Notes: generated by a model from the sequence alone, not told the origin. A stretch of 46,026 bases of DNA from Thermoplasmata archaeon (GCA_021806295.1 JAJZXS010000045.1:1-46026), one strand, 5' to 3'. Shown: positions 32,161-40,675, counted from the stretch's first letter. A program made the numbers and translations.

Positions 32161-32781
32161 ATGTCCATTTTGCCTAAAAAAAAGCATCAGCTCACAAAGG
32201 AGGAGCAGCTTGAGGAAACCAAAGTAAAAATTAAGGATTTACAGATGAACTTAAAGAGGGCCATAAGGGCGCTTCTCAAAAGGGCACAGTCGCTGGAAGA
32301 AAGCAGGAAGGCGGCAGAGGAGAGAAACTATACAGATATAGAACATGGCCTCTCAAAGCAGATTAATGATGTACGGTCATTTATCACATACTTTGATAGA
32401 ACCAACATTCTTCTGGATTCTATTTCATCCCAGCTTGATATGTTCAATGATGCTGGCAAGGCCATGGATCTAATAGCCAACAGCGAGGTTATCTTCCAGG
32501 CACTGAAAATTACACCGGACCAGCAGGCTACTTATATGAAATCCCTGACAAGCATAAAGGATATAGCAGACAGTAACCTGAACTCTATCAACGATCAGGT
32601 GGAACAGATAAATGAAAATCTGGGATTCAATGAGGGTGCAGAATCTCCAATTTCAGAGGATCAACTTCTTACAAATTTCCTGAAGAGAACTGCATCAAGA
32701 CCAAAATCAGAGGATCAGAAGGTAGATGAAATAGACAAGGAACTGGAAAAAAGAAACACAGAAAGTGAGTCACAGAAATAG
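32161..32781 (+). CDS. ESCRT-III/Snf7-like (CdvB-like) helical protein
   Basis: 206 residues from ATG 32161 (MSILPKKKHQLTKEEQ); an in-frame ATG at 32113 would add 16 residues. The protein is nearly all helix. A basic N-terminus leads into a long alpha1 (KVKIKDLQMNLKRAIRALLKRAQSLEES) and alpha2 (KAAEERNYTDIEHGLSKQINDVRSFITYFDRTNILLDSI), a pattern like the ESCRT-III core hairpin, followed by shorter helices and an acidic tail. The tail DQKVDEIDKELEKRN near the C-terminus resembles an MIT-interacting motif, which Vps4-type ATPases bind. No family name can be proven by eye; helix layout, charge pattern and the adjacent Vps4-like gene carry the call. Confidence 0.6.
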   Translation: MSILPKKKHQLTKEEQLEETKVKIKDLQMNLKRAIRALLKRAQSLEESRKAAEERNYTDIEHGLSKQINDVRSFITYFDRTNILLDSISSQLDMFNDAGKAMDLIANSEVIFQALKITPDQQATYMKSLTSIKDIADSNLNSINDQVEQINENLGFNEGAESPISEDQLLTNFLKRTASRPKSEDQKVDEIDKELEKRNTESESQK

Positions 32782-32794
32782 GGTTCATGGGATT

Positions 32795-32911
32795 ATGATT
32801 CTTAAAAAGGGAAGGGAAGAACCCCTTTTTTTTGACCTGATCGTGTTCAAGCAGCAGAGAAACAGGGCAGAATTTAAAAAAATCATGGGCAGAATTAAGA
32901 GGAACTGGTAG
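32795..32911 (+). CDS. Possible 38-residue basic protein downstream of the ESCRT-III-like gene
   Basis: ATG 32795 to TAG 32909-32911, starting MILKKGREEPLFFDLIVF and ending KKIMGRIKRNW. Composition looks protein-like (basic, amphipathic), and it follows the helical gene by 13 bases. However it overlaps a hairpin with a T-run that looks like a terminator, so coding and terminator readings compete. Confidence 0.25.
   Translation: MILKKGREEPLFFDLIVFKQQRNRAEFKKIMGRIKRNW
32804..32833 (+). terminator. Hairpin with T-run after the ESCRT-III-like gene
   Basis: AAAAAGGG (32804-32811) can pair with CCCTTTTT (32823-32830), followed by further Ts. A 23-base distance from the stop codon of the ESCRT-III-like gene fits a 3' end. 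The T-run alone would be enough for archaeal termination. Confidence 0.5.
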
Positions 32912-32935
32912 GATATTAGAAAGTCCCGGGGTCTT

Positions 32936-33394
32936 TCAGCAATATTGTATAATTTTTTTCATCCTGTATGCATTGGTGGATCCTTCGTAGCTCAGTGTGT
33001 AGTATCCCGTAAGGAATTCAAATATATTATAACCGTGTTTTTTGTAGAAATCAATGGCACCTGTATTTTTCTCCCTGACCTCCAGGAACACTTCCCTGTA
33101 GCCTCTTCTGGCCGCCTCTGCCTCCATTGCTTCTATCAAAAGCGACCCAAGGCCTTTGCCATGCTGTTCTGGAATTATACCTATACTTTCTATATCAACC
33201 GAGTTTGAATCCAGTGGCTCCATTGTTGCATACCCATATATAGAGGAACTGTCCTCAACGACCATGGTAAAGCCATGGGGGCTGTTTAGCATTATCTTCA
33301 GCATGTAATTAGAATACGCACCTTCCCTGAAGGCTTTCTTTTCCACTGCCGATATAGAATTAAAATCACTATCCCTGTAGAACCTGACAAGCAT
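32936..33394 (-). CDS. RimI-like ribosomal/N-terminal acetyltransferase
   Basis: 152 residues from ATG 33394 (MLVRFYRDSDFNSISAVEKKAF), about 25 bases downstream of a TATA-like TTATATATTTATC. GNAT fold: VDIESIGIIPEQHGKGLGSLLIEAMEAEAARRGYREVFLEVREKNTGAIDFYKKHGYN. The Q-x-x-G-x-G acetyl-CoA loop and the R-E-x-N-x-x-A-x-x-F-Y-x-x-x-G-F-like block are the RimI/Ard1 signature. It acetylates protein N-termini; archaeal Ard1 is less substrate-specific than bacterial RimI. Confidence 0.85.
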   Translation of the reverse strand: MLVRFYRDSDFNSISAVEKKAFREGAYSNYMLKIMLNSPHGFTMVVEDSSSIYGYATMEPLDSNSVDIESIGIIPEQHGKGLGSLLIEAMEAEAARRGYREVFLEVREKNTGAIDFYKKHGYNIFEFLTGYYTLSYEGSTNAYRMKKIIQYC

Positions 33395-33436
33395 ATGCAA
33401 CAATATTACAGATAAATATATAATTTGGCCATAAAG

Positions 33437-34036
33437 TTACGCGGTTTCTTCAGTATATTCCGAAATTCCGCAGTAGAGTTTTACCGGTAGTTCCTGCAAA
33501 TTGCTGTCCTTGTCAATTATCGTTTTCAGCGACTTGCTTAACATGGGATCAAGCACCAGAACCTCCTCAGGTTTTATTATATTTATTACCGGGACGATAT
33601 ATGTCCTGAACAGCGATTCTATTATAAAGTCAAAGGTAACAATGCCATTGAATTCTGTCCTCTCGAACAGGTTGAGGAATGTTTGCTTTTCCTTTGTCCT
33701 AAGCGGTATTATATTGATCATGGATACATTGCTGGCCCTTTCCATAACAGACCGGTATTTGTTTTTATAGAATTCTATATCGTCAAAATTTTCAGGGTCG
33801 TCCCCGTGTATCCCGTTGAAGTTTATTATTAATTTCCGGGTTCTATCCCCGTTGAGGTTCAGCACTGTAAAGTCATCAACAGTAAAAAGCATATTTATAT
33901 CCTGGTAATCAAGATCATCATACTCGAGCCCTCCGGGGACGAAATCATCCCTGTTTACATACGTACAGTCCTCTATTATATCCACATTAAAAAGAAAATC
34001 TATCGCGTTATTTCTCAATTTATCCAGTTCATCCAT
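33437..34036 (-). CDS. Hypothetical protein, 199 aa, acidic
   Basis: Not recognised. An acidic soluble protein with alternating hydrophobic strands and helices, rich in Asp and Glu in the first half (DDFVPGGLEYDDLDYQDINML). Recurrent Ile/Val/Leu triads suggest an alpha/beta fold, with a late helical part (IDKDSNLQELPVKLYCGISEY). Start ATG 34036 is about 25 bases from the tRNA-Ser gene end, on the same strand; no SD is seen. Position amid informational genes suggests a housekeeping role, nothing more. Confidence 0.65.
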   Translation of the reverse strand: MDELDKLRNNAIDFLFNVDIIEDCTYVNRDDFVPGGLEYDDLDYQDINMLFTVDDFTVLNLNGDRTRKLIINFNGIHGDDPENFDDIEFYKNKYRSVMERASNVSMINIIPLRTKEKQTFLNLFERTEFNGIVTFDFIIESLFRTYIVPVINIIKPEEVLVLDPMLSKSLKTIIDKDSNLQELPVKLYCGISEYTEETA

Positions 34037-34061
34037 GGTATCACCACACAGTTCTCATAAA

Positions 34062-34142
34062 CGCCACGGGGGTGATTCGAACACCCGATCCACAAGGGAA
34101 CCAGCTCTCAAGGCTGGCGCCGTACCACTGGGCCACCGTGGC
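34062..34142 (-). tRNA. tRNA-Ser (anticodon TGA)
   Basis: Minus-strand class II tRNA of 81 nt. Acceptor GCCACGG pairs with CCGTGGC; D-arm GCC/GGC; anticodon stem CCAGC/GCTGG around CTTGAGA, giving anticodon TGA (reads UCA). A long variable arm (TCC-CTTGT-GGA) is typical of Ser/Leu. T-arm GGGTG/CACCC around TTCGAAT. Discriminator base is G, as for tRNA-Ser. CCA is not encoded. Confidence 0.95.
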
Positions 34143-34150
34143 ATTAAAAA

Positions 34151-34738
34151 TTATTTGCGAAGCCTTCCATTGGATCTTATGGATGGCCTGCTTTTATCGC
34201 TTCCAAGCCTCCCGTGCCCAAGTCCCCTGTTTTTATATGCCGCAGATGTTAAACCCCTGTATGCCCTTCCCTTATTCTGGGGTTCTACAATCCATGAAAT
34301 TTTAGGATCATTGTATATTGCCGGTGTTGCCTTGTCTACCAGTATTACCTCGTAATACTTGTAAAGTCCGTCCTCACCTACATAGTATGAGTTCAAAACC
34401 TCTGTATTCGGGTATTTATCTGCAACTCTCTCCTCTGCTATAACCTGGATATTCTTTTTCAGCGTCATTTTTGTATATCCAAGTCTTCTAGGCCTTCTAC
34501 CACCCATTATCTTGGGCTTATGCTGTCCGCCTCTTCTGACCCTTGCCCTTACAACTATGTATCCTTCCTTTGCCTTGTACCCAACATTTCTTGCCTTGTC
34601 AAGTCTGGTGGGGCGATCCACTCTTTCTATGGCATTTCCCCTTCTCCATCCAATCATCCTTTCTTTTTGAAGACCGTATATGCTTGATTTTTTGAGGTGT
34701 TTCCATTCATCCCTTATTAAACTGTATGAAGTTTCCAT
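34151..34738 (-). CDS. rpl15e: Large-subunit ribosomal protein L15e
   Basis: 195 residues from ATG 34738 ([12 protein letters not shown]); an ATG at 34747 is in frame but closer to the TATA box (ATTTATAAATA, about 34762-34772), and the shorter start fits a leaderless mRNA. Basic protein with the family core: [88 protein letters not shown] and [24 protein letters not shown]15e sits in the 50S subunit near the E site/L44e. A tRNA-Ser gene follows 8 bases downstream. Confidence 0.97.
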   Translation of the reverse strand: METSYSLIRDEWKHLKKSSIYGLQKERMIGWRRGNAIERVDRPTRLDKARNVGYKAKEGYIVVRARVRRGGQHKPKIMGGRRPRRLGYTKMTLKKNIQVIAEERVADKYPNTEVLNSYYVGEDGLYKYYEVILVDKATPAIYNDPKISWIVEPQNKGRAYRGLTSAAYKNRGLGHGRLGSDKSRPSIRSNGRLRK

Positions 34739-34874
34739 ATTATTCACTTTAGTTGGTACTCTATTTATAAATAATATTTATAGATTTTTATTCCAGATAC
34801 TATAAAAATCAATACGTTAACTGTATCCTATTGCGCTGGCATATAATAATAAAATCAAAATAGTAAGGTAATAT

Positions 34875-35153
34875 ATGGTATTGTTGAAAGGGTCTGTTAT
34901 AAGAAAAAGATACGTGCTGGTATTATGGGAATCCGAGGCCGAAAAAAATGACAGGTATATATACAACTGTTATCAGGTAAAAAGAAAGTACAGAAACAAC
35001 AATTTTTCCATATTGATGTGTAACCAGATGAATAAAAAAACCGTTTGCGATATAATAGAAAAGAGAGGTGGAAAAATAATAACTGTAAGTGGAACCATAA
35101 AAAAATGCAGGTCCTGTATGGACAGCATTGTCAATAACCCGGTGCACCCCTGA
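34875..35153 (+). CDS. Small protein, 92 aa; possibly RNase P Pop5/Rpp14-type
   Basis: 92 residues, small basic alpha/beta protein. KGSVIRKRYVLVLWESEAEKN resembles the start of archaeal Pop5 proteins (L-R-x-K-K-R-Y-I-x-F), and KIITVSGTIKKCRSCMDSIVNN could be the last strand and helix (T-G-x-I-x-C-x-R). In many archaea L15e lies next to RNase P protein genes, which supports the idea. The match is weak and only by eye, so hypothetical protein remains a fair call. Two Cys (CRSC) could bind a metal. It is divergent from L15e and convergent with rfcL. Confidence 0.55.
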   Translation: MVLLKGSVIRKRYVLVLWESEAEKNDRYIYNCYQVKRKYRNNNFSILMCNQMNKKTVCDIIEKRGGKIITVSGTIKKCRSCMDSIVNNPVHP

Positions 35154-35161
35154 AATGATGA

Positions 35162-36397
35162 TTACCTGGTATCCAGTATTGAGGAGATTAATGAATACAT
35201 TTTTTTATCCTTCCTCTTTATAATATTATAGAACCACATATTTCTTGACACTGTTGATATGGAAGTATGTGATATGGAGGCCATGCGCCCGGCAAAAAAC
35301 ATATTATTGAAAATTTCTGCATTCTTTTTCCTCAATCCAAGCTTTTTGATATATGACGGAAAGTTGTATTTTACATAATGGCTATTCTTTGCCTTAACCA
35401 CCAGTGAAATACCGGCAGTCACTTCCTTTGCATAGTTATCCAGAGAAAAATCCTTGAACCTGTTGCCATAGTAAACATCTGCCGTGGAAAGCAGGTCGTA
35501 GGCATTCATGAGGTCCTCGGTATCGCTGTACTCGTATGCTATATTCTCATTTATCCATTTCATGTAAAAATCTGTATCCTCATCCATTCGTGATAATGAA
35601 TGCATAAGCGAGTCATAATCTGATGCCCTGAATGTATCTGATGTAAGGTAATATATGGACTCAGATGTATCCCGGCTATTGTTGCCGTAATCAGATTCAT
35701 GAACCCTGTACAGGTAAAGATCGTTAATCATGGCCCTGATATCAGGTTCATTTGATTTTATGACATCATCGATTTGCATATCCGTTATGGCAATCTTTTC
35801 AGTTCCTGCTATTTTTCTTAAAACCTGTTCTACGGAATGCCTGAAGTTTTTATAATTGACCTCGTTTTTCCTTCTATAGGGAGTCATTTCAATGTCCAAT
35901 GATCTGGAAATTATTTCCCGGGCATTGTTTTTTGCCTTGAATGCATAATAATCATTCATGGTTATTACAACGGGATTTTTTGTATTTTTTATTATTTCAA
36001 GTAACTCCGATATTCCACCTGAGTCACCACCTGTTGATTTATTTCTTGATTCAAAGATATTATCTGCCTCATCAATCAGTATAAGTTTATCGGGCATCCT
36101 GGTATTTTCATCAAATAGGTCCCGGTACTCAGAGGCCATGAGAGCCACCTTTTTCATATTTTCCCTGTTTCTCTGTTCGGATGCGTTCATCTCGATGATG
36201 CGCAGGCCGGCATAATTAGCAAGCGCATATGCAGTGCTGGTTTTGCCTATACCCTGCTGCCCCCAGAGTATTAGGGCCTTTTTTGTTTCGGAGTGGTTAA
36301 TCCACGAATTAATCCATGAAATCATTGCCTCCCTTGCTTCGTTACTGAGTATCAATGCATTGATATCCCCCGGCCTGTAATCGTCCGCAAATGACAT
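35162..36397 (-). CDS. rfcL: Replication factor C large subunit
   Basis: 411 residues, a compact RfcL. Clamp loader AAA+ subunit that opens the PCNA ring. Near the N-terminus SFADDYRPGDINALILSNEAREAMISWI; Walker A WGQQGIGKTS; MNASEQRNRENMKKVAL (family signature after the P-loop helix); Walker B LILIDEADNIF; VVITMNDYYAFKAK (sensor 1 region). The C-terminal collar is helical, followed by a weakly conserved tail; the PIP box at the very end is not obvious. The ATG overlaps the upstream stop (TAATG), so it is coupled to the tRNA-binding-protein gene. RfcS is not in the window. Confidence 0.9.
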   Translation of the reverse strand: MSFADDYRPGDINALILSNEAREAMISWINSWINHSETKKALILWGQQGIGKTSTAYALANYAGLRIIEMNASEQRNRENMKKVALMASEYRDLFDENTRMPDKLILIDEADNIFESRNKSTGGDSGGISELLEIIKNTKNPVVITMNDYYAFKAKNNAREIISRSLDIEMTPYRRKNEVNYKNFRHSVEQVLRKIAGTEKIAITDMQIDDVIKSNEPDIRAMINDLYLYRVHESDYGNNSRDTSESIYYLTSDTFRASDYDSLMHSLSRMDEDTDFYMKWINENIAYEYSDTEDLMNAYDLLSTADVYYGNRFKDFSLDNYAKEVTAGISLVVKAKNSHYVKYNFPSYIKKLGLRKKNAEIFNNMFFAGRMASISHTSISTVSRNMWFYNIIKRKDKKMYSLISSILDTR

Positions 36398-36723
36398 TAA
36401 TGTACCCTTGTTCCAGGGGCCATTTCCCTGTCTGGCTTTAAGAGGGAAACGCCATTATCATCTTCCACTGCCAGAAGCATACCCTGGCTTTCCAGGCCCA
36501 TGAATTTGGCCGGTTCCAGGTTATTCAGGATAATTAGCTGTTTTCCCATCATTTCCTCCGGTGTATAGTAATTTGATATGCTGGAAATGATCTGTTTCTT
36601 TTCTTCCCCAAGGTCAACTATTATTTTCAATAAATTTCTTGATTTTTCTACCTTTTCACATTCAACTACCCTGCCTACCCTGATATCCAGTTTATGGAAC
36701 TCTTCTATGCTTATCTCTTCCAT
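36397..36723 (-). CDS. EMAP/tRNA-binding domain protein (MetRS beta-like)
   Basis: 108 residues, one OB fold. DIRVGRVVECEKVEKSRNLLKIIVDLGEEKKQIISSISNYYTPEEMMGKQLIILNNLEPAKFMGLESQGMLLA is the tRNA-binding domain seen in MetRS C-termini, CsaA and Arc1p. As a free protein it would bind tRNA and may associate with MetRS. Coupled by a TAATG overlap with rfcL. Confidence 0.92.
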   Translation of the reverse strand: MEEISIEEFHKLDIRVGRVVECEKVEKSRNLLKIIVDLGEEKKQIISSISNYYTPEEMMGKQLIILNNLEPAKFMGLESQGMLLAVEDDNGVSLLKPDREMAPGTRVH

Positions 36724-36752
36724 AACCTGTATTTTAGCGATTAAATATAAAC

Positions 36753-38270
36753 TTATTCATTACGGAACGCCTTTCTAAAGGAAAATGGATTTAATGCCTT
36801 TATGAATTCTATTACCTGTCTCAGGGTTATCTGTCTGATTAAAATTGCAAATGCAAGGAAGATAATAATAGATACAACGGCCACAGGCAGGAAAAGTATG
36901 ATGCTGTATACAGGGATATAATATGTGACCCAGTACAGGAATATAAATTGTGCGGCTGCCGGCAGAAGTTGATAGAATATGGTTAGATTTGGTTTCATAG
37001 ATTCTGCCCTAAGGACAATAAGGCGGTAGGCAACTGTTTCAAATAGCATTGCCATGAATGTACTTACGGCACCACCGAGCACGCCCAGTGAAAGAAATGT
37101 AATGCCGAATACTGATGGAGGAATGAGCACCAGGTCAAGCACTATATTTATGATAAGGGCAACCACTGTGATTTCACCGATCCTCCTGGTGAGTCCACGG
37201 GCTACAAGACTTGAGGAATATGCAGAGTTAATGGCAACCAGATATGCGGAGATGGACAGGAATATAAGAATATCTGCATAGGGTATGAGAGCCGCTGACC
37301 ACAGATTTGCAACATAAACCCTCAGGGCTATGAAAATAACCACAGCCGGGAGAATAAAAAGTGATATTATTCTCTCGAACGAGGAGACGTCGCCTTTGAA
37401 TTTTTCATGGTCAGAGCTGCGCATCAGAAGCGGTATGAAAAATACGCTGATGGTCCCTGAAAAAGTGGTAATTGGACCGGTAATTTTCTGCAGACTGGCA
37501 AAAGCCCCTGTGGCAACTGCATGCCAGTAAAATTCAATTAGGACTTTGTCTATATTCCCGCTTACAGAACCTATTATTGAGGCAAGCGCAAGTGGATATG
37601 CTATTTTTGTGTATGCCATGAAAAGCTTCATTGAAGGCCTGTTGAATTTCCACGGACGCCCGAACATGAATGATATTATAAAGTAAAGGAAGTACGAAAA
37701 GCTGTAAATTATTGCCATTATTACTGCTGCACTTACGGTATTGTAACCGGGTATTTTCAGGATATATGCTGTCCCCAGTATGATAAAAAGTGAGTTTCTC
37801 ACTATTGCCTCAGTTATCTGGGGAATAGACATGCGAGCTGATTTCATTTTTGAGTTAAAGTATATATTGGGAACATCCTTCAATCTGTTAAAGAAAAAGT
37901 ATGGTAGCAGAAGTATTATTGTATATATCTCCACATTGCTCTGGAATCCCCTGTGGAGTACATCAAGCCAGACAAGAAGAGAAAGCAGTACAATGGAAAC
38001 TGTAATAAATGTCTGAACTGCCCTCACAGTTAAGAAAGTGCCATTGCACTGGCCCTCATCATATTCACCTGAAGAGAGGAACCTCAGATGTGCAGTTCCA
38101 TATCCAAGATCTCCAACTATGCTCAGGACCCCTATAAAAGCCAGGGAAAAACTCAGGAACCCCCATGCCTGAAGCCCCACAAACCTTATAATAAAAAAGA
38201 GGCCGATATAGCCGAAAAGGGAATTTATAATCTGTCCGAACACGAGCAGTGGAGATTTTTTAGCAATCAC
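36753..38270 (-). CDS. Polysaccharide/oligosaccharide flippase (MATE-like)
   Basis: 505 residues with about 12-14 hydrophobic segments, typical of Wzx/RfbX-type lipid-linked oligosaccharide flippases. Visible: SPLLVFGQIINSLFGYIGLFFIIRFVG at the N-terminus, FSLAFIGVLSIVGDLGYGTAHLRFLSSG, YFNSKMKSARMSIPQITEAIVRNS, ASIIGSVSGNIDKVLIEFYWHAVATGAFA. It would carry lipid-linked sugar precursors across the membrane for glycoprotein or surface glycan assembly. No glycan cluster adjoins it. Confidence 0.85.
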   Translation of the reverse strand: MIAKKSPLLVFGQIINSLFGYIGLFFIIRFVGLQAWGFLSFSLAFIGVLSIVGDLGYGTAHLRFLSSGEYDEGQCNGTFLTVRAVQTFITVSIVLLSLLVWLDVLHRGFQSNVEIYTIILLLPYFFFNRLKDVPNIYFNSKMKSARMSIPQITEAIVRNSLFIILGTAYILKIPGYNTVSAAVIMAIIYSFSYFLYFIISFMFGRPWKFNRPSMKLFMAYTKIAYPLALASIIGSVSGNIDKVLIEFYWHAVATGAFASLQKITGPITTFSGTISVFFIPLLMRSSDHEKFKGDVSSFERIISLFILPAVVIFIALRVYVANLWSAALIPYADILIFLSISAYLVAINSAYSSSLVARGLTRRIGEITVVALIINIVLDLVLIPPSVFGITFLSLGVLGGAVSTFMAMLFETVAYRLIVLRAESMKPNLTIFYQLLPAAAQFIFLYWVTYYIPVYSIILFLPVAVVSIIIFLAFAILIRQITLRQVIEFIKALNPFSFRKAFRNE

Positions 38271-38302
38271 TTAAACTGCATATAAATTCCATCGAATAAA
38301 CT

Positions 38303-38683
38303 TTATGAATTTATTTTATCCAGTATTTCTATTAATGCTTTCTCATATTTTTCAGCAACCTTACCATCAGTATCAAGGTATTCCTTTGAAAGCACAGATG
38401 GTTTTGGCATTATGAGCCTTGTGCTTTTCCCATGCTGGATTAGGACAATTTTGCATGGTATAAAGGCACCTATATCCTCATTGTCGTGTATGAGATCAAC
38501 AGCAGCCGGAGGATAGCAAACATCAAGTATATAGTATGGATCAATTGATTTGTCCATCTTTGTAAACACCTCTTTCACATCCACGTATGAGAGTATGAGC
38601 CAGTTAGCCTCCTTTAATAGCTTATGTATCTTTCCAAAAATCTCTTCGGCGTCTGTATTGAATGTTTTTTCATATGAATACAT
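38303..38683 (-). CDS. DUF302-family protein
   Basis: 126 residues. The DUF302 signature is visible: DPYYILDVCYPPAAVDLIHDNEDIGAFIPCKIVLIQHGKSTRLIMPKPS, with the two cysteines in ...DVC... and ...IPC.... Such proteins are small alpha/beta folds of unknown function, sometimes near redox genes. The ATG 38683 follows TATA-like sequence (AAATATTTAAAC at about 38701-38712). Monocistronic between the flippase and PIN-ATPase genes. Confidence 0.8.
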   Translation of the reverse strand: MYSYEKTFNTDAEEIFGKIHKLLKEANWLILSYVDVKEVFTKMDKSIDPYYILDVCYPPAAVDLIHDNEDIGAFIPCKIVLIQHGKSTRLIMPKPSVLSKEYLDTDGKVAEKYEKALIEILDKINS

Positions 38684-38713
38684 GTATGTACATTACAGAA
38701 AAATATTTAAACT

Positions 38714-40534
38714 TCATTTAGCGGATTTATTTATTTCCGGTTCCTCCATGATCATGTACTGAAGTTTCTTTCCCTGTTTGATATATTTATATACAGTGCT
38801 TCCGGTGTCACTGTTCAACCTGAGTTTGATCATCCCCTTTGAGGAACTTCTTGCAGATAGTATAGATATCCCGTCAACATAAAGCTTGACAGGGCGGTTC
38901 CTGGACCCGACATCTATGAACAGTGTTTTATTTTTAATTTCTATTATGGCGTCCTGCATAATATTGGCATCATCAGACAGGGTATCCACATCAATCTTCA
39001 GACCATAGGATTTTTCAAGCCCATTTACTGTTTCGCCCTTTCTGCCTATGAGCTTGGGTATCTTGGCATCAGGAACTTTTATGGTTACCTTTCCCTCTGA
39101 CATTACCTGAACATCAACATGGTCTGTATCAAGAAGTTGCATCATATCATCCCGTATTTTGGCTGCGGCAAGTGCGAACAGGGGATTCTGTCCTGTTTTT
39201 TCATCCCCTACAGGTATAACAACAACCTGGTCACCGAAGGTGTAAATTTCAGCCACAGGTTTGTTTTTCAGAAAATCTCTTATAACTATCACAGGCCTTG
39301 CCAGATCTTCCTGATTAAGGCCGTATGGAATCTTGATTTCATAATCAGTGGTGAGTACCTGTGCAACCCTTCCACCCTCTATGAAAAGAACTGTATCCAC
39401 CACCTGTGGTATAAGCCCGAGCTCAATTCTGCCAACGAAACGCTGTATGGCGTCCACCGCACGTGTCGAATGGACCACGCCTACCATTCCAACTCCGGCC
39501 AGCCTCAAATCAGAATAAACCTTGAAATCAGACGTTACCCTCATTTCATCAAAAACTGTGTAGTCTTCCCGGACCAGCAGAAGGATATCCCCGGTTTTTT
39601 CCATATCCCCTTCCAGTGTTGTATACTGGGTAATATTATCGTTAACCTGCAAATCCCTTGGTTTTTCCATGGTTTTAACAATTTTGTTTTTTGAGGCGTA
39701 ATATTCAGCCAGTGCAGTAACAAATGTACTTTTTCCAGCACCGGGAGAACCTGAAACAAGTATTCCATATGCCTTGTTCTGAAGGCGATCCATAATCCTC
39801 TTGTCCAGTTTATAGTCCTCAATAGAAGTTTTTACAACAGGCCTTACAGCAGTAATTTCCATTATATCCGAGAATGGTGGCCTTGTTATCACTATTCTCA
39901 GATTTTTGAGCTGTATAACTGTGGCACCGAACATATCCATTTCAATAAATGACTGATCCTCGAATTTTCCGCGCTGTACTATATTATATGCAATTTTCTC
40001 CAGCTCATCATAGGATACTATATAATCAAGTTCCTTCAGCACAACCTCCCCGGGTTTTCCTGTTTTTATGAGCGGTTTCATTCCTGCCTTTAAATGTACG
40101 GATGATGTATATTCATCAAAAAACTCCTGAATATCCTTGACATCTTTTTCCTCGCCTTTTATATATACAACGTTGATTCCCTTTATGGAGGCAATTATAC
40201 TCTGGATGTGATCCCCTGTTACCAGTGTTGCATTATTATCCAGTGCTATATTCCTTATTATGTTATCAATTTCACCGCTGTGTGCATTTTTTATCTGCCA
40301 TTCCATAGGGCGGTTTCCCATAAAATCTATGTATATTTTGCCGGTATTTGATAGTTCCCTGAGCTTTTTGAGTTCCTCCAGGGCAGTAAAGCCTATGGAC
40401 CTTCCTTCATTTGCCTGATGCTCTATTTCTGCTATCATAGCTTCCGAGAGAATAACCCTTACATCACTTTTTCCGACTATATATTCCCTGAATTTCCCGC
40501 TGACTATTACAGATGTATCTGGTACGTAATCCAC
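38714..40534 (-). CDS. PIN domain-PilT-type ATPase-KH protein
   Basis: 606 residues. Order: N-terminal PIN-like nuclease domain (MDYVPDTSVIVSGKFRE, ...ALDNNATLVTGDHIQ with acidic residues), a GSPII_E/PilT-type ATPase (P-loop SGSPGAGKSTF at 261-270, Walker-B/Asp-box region DYTVFDEMR, and VGMVGVVHSTRAVDAIQRFVGRIELGLIPQVVDTV) and a C-terminal KH domain (IPKLIGRKGETVNGLEKSYGLKI). This three-part architecture is a conserved archaeal family linked to RNA; function is not established. The PIN acidic residues look intact. Confidence 0.9.
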   Translation of the reverse strand: MDYVPDTSVIVSGKFREYIVGKSDVRVILSEAMIAEIEHQANEGRSIGFTALEELKKLRELSNTGKIYIDFMGNRPMEWQIKNAHSGEIDNIIRNIALDNNATLVTGDHIQSIIASIKGINVVYIKGEEKDVKDIQEFFDEYTSSVHLKAGMKPLIKTGKPGEVVLKELDYIVSYDELEKIAYNIVQRGKFEDQSFIEMDMFGATVIQLKNLRIVITRPPFSDIMEITAVRPVVKTSIEDYKLDKRIMDRLQNKAYGILVSGSPGAGKSTFVTALAEYYASKNKIVKTMEKPRDLQVNDNITQYTTLEGDMEKTGDILLLVREDYTVFDEMRVTSDFKVYSDLRLAGVGMVGVVHSTRAVDAIQRFVGRIELGLIPQVVDTVLFIEGGRVAQVLTTDYEIKIPYGLNQEDLARPVIVIRDFLKNKPVAEIYTFGDQVVVIPVGDEKTGQNPLFALAAAKIRDDMMQLLDTDHVDVQVMSEGKVTIKVPDAKIPKLIGRKGETVNGLEKSYGLKIDVDTLSDDANIMQDAIIEIKNKTLFIDVGSRNRPVKLYVDGISILSARSSSKGMIKLRLNSDTGSTVYKYIKQGKKLQYMIMEEPEINKSAK

Positions 40535-40675
40535 ATTAGATAATTGTCTATTATTATTTAAATAATTTTAATTTTTAAAAAACCTTTATTTTCAGGGTGT
40601 TTTAAGAGGTTTACGGTTTCACATGAGAATAATGAGATTGAAAAATTATTTAATGCATCTGCTATTCAAGGTATA

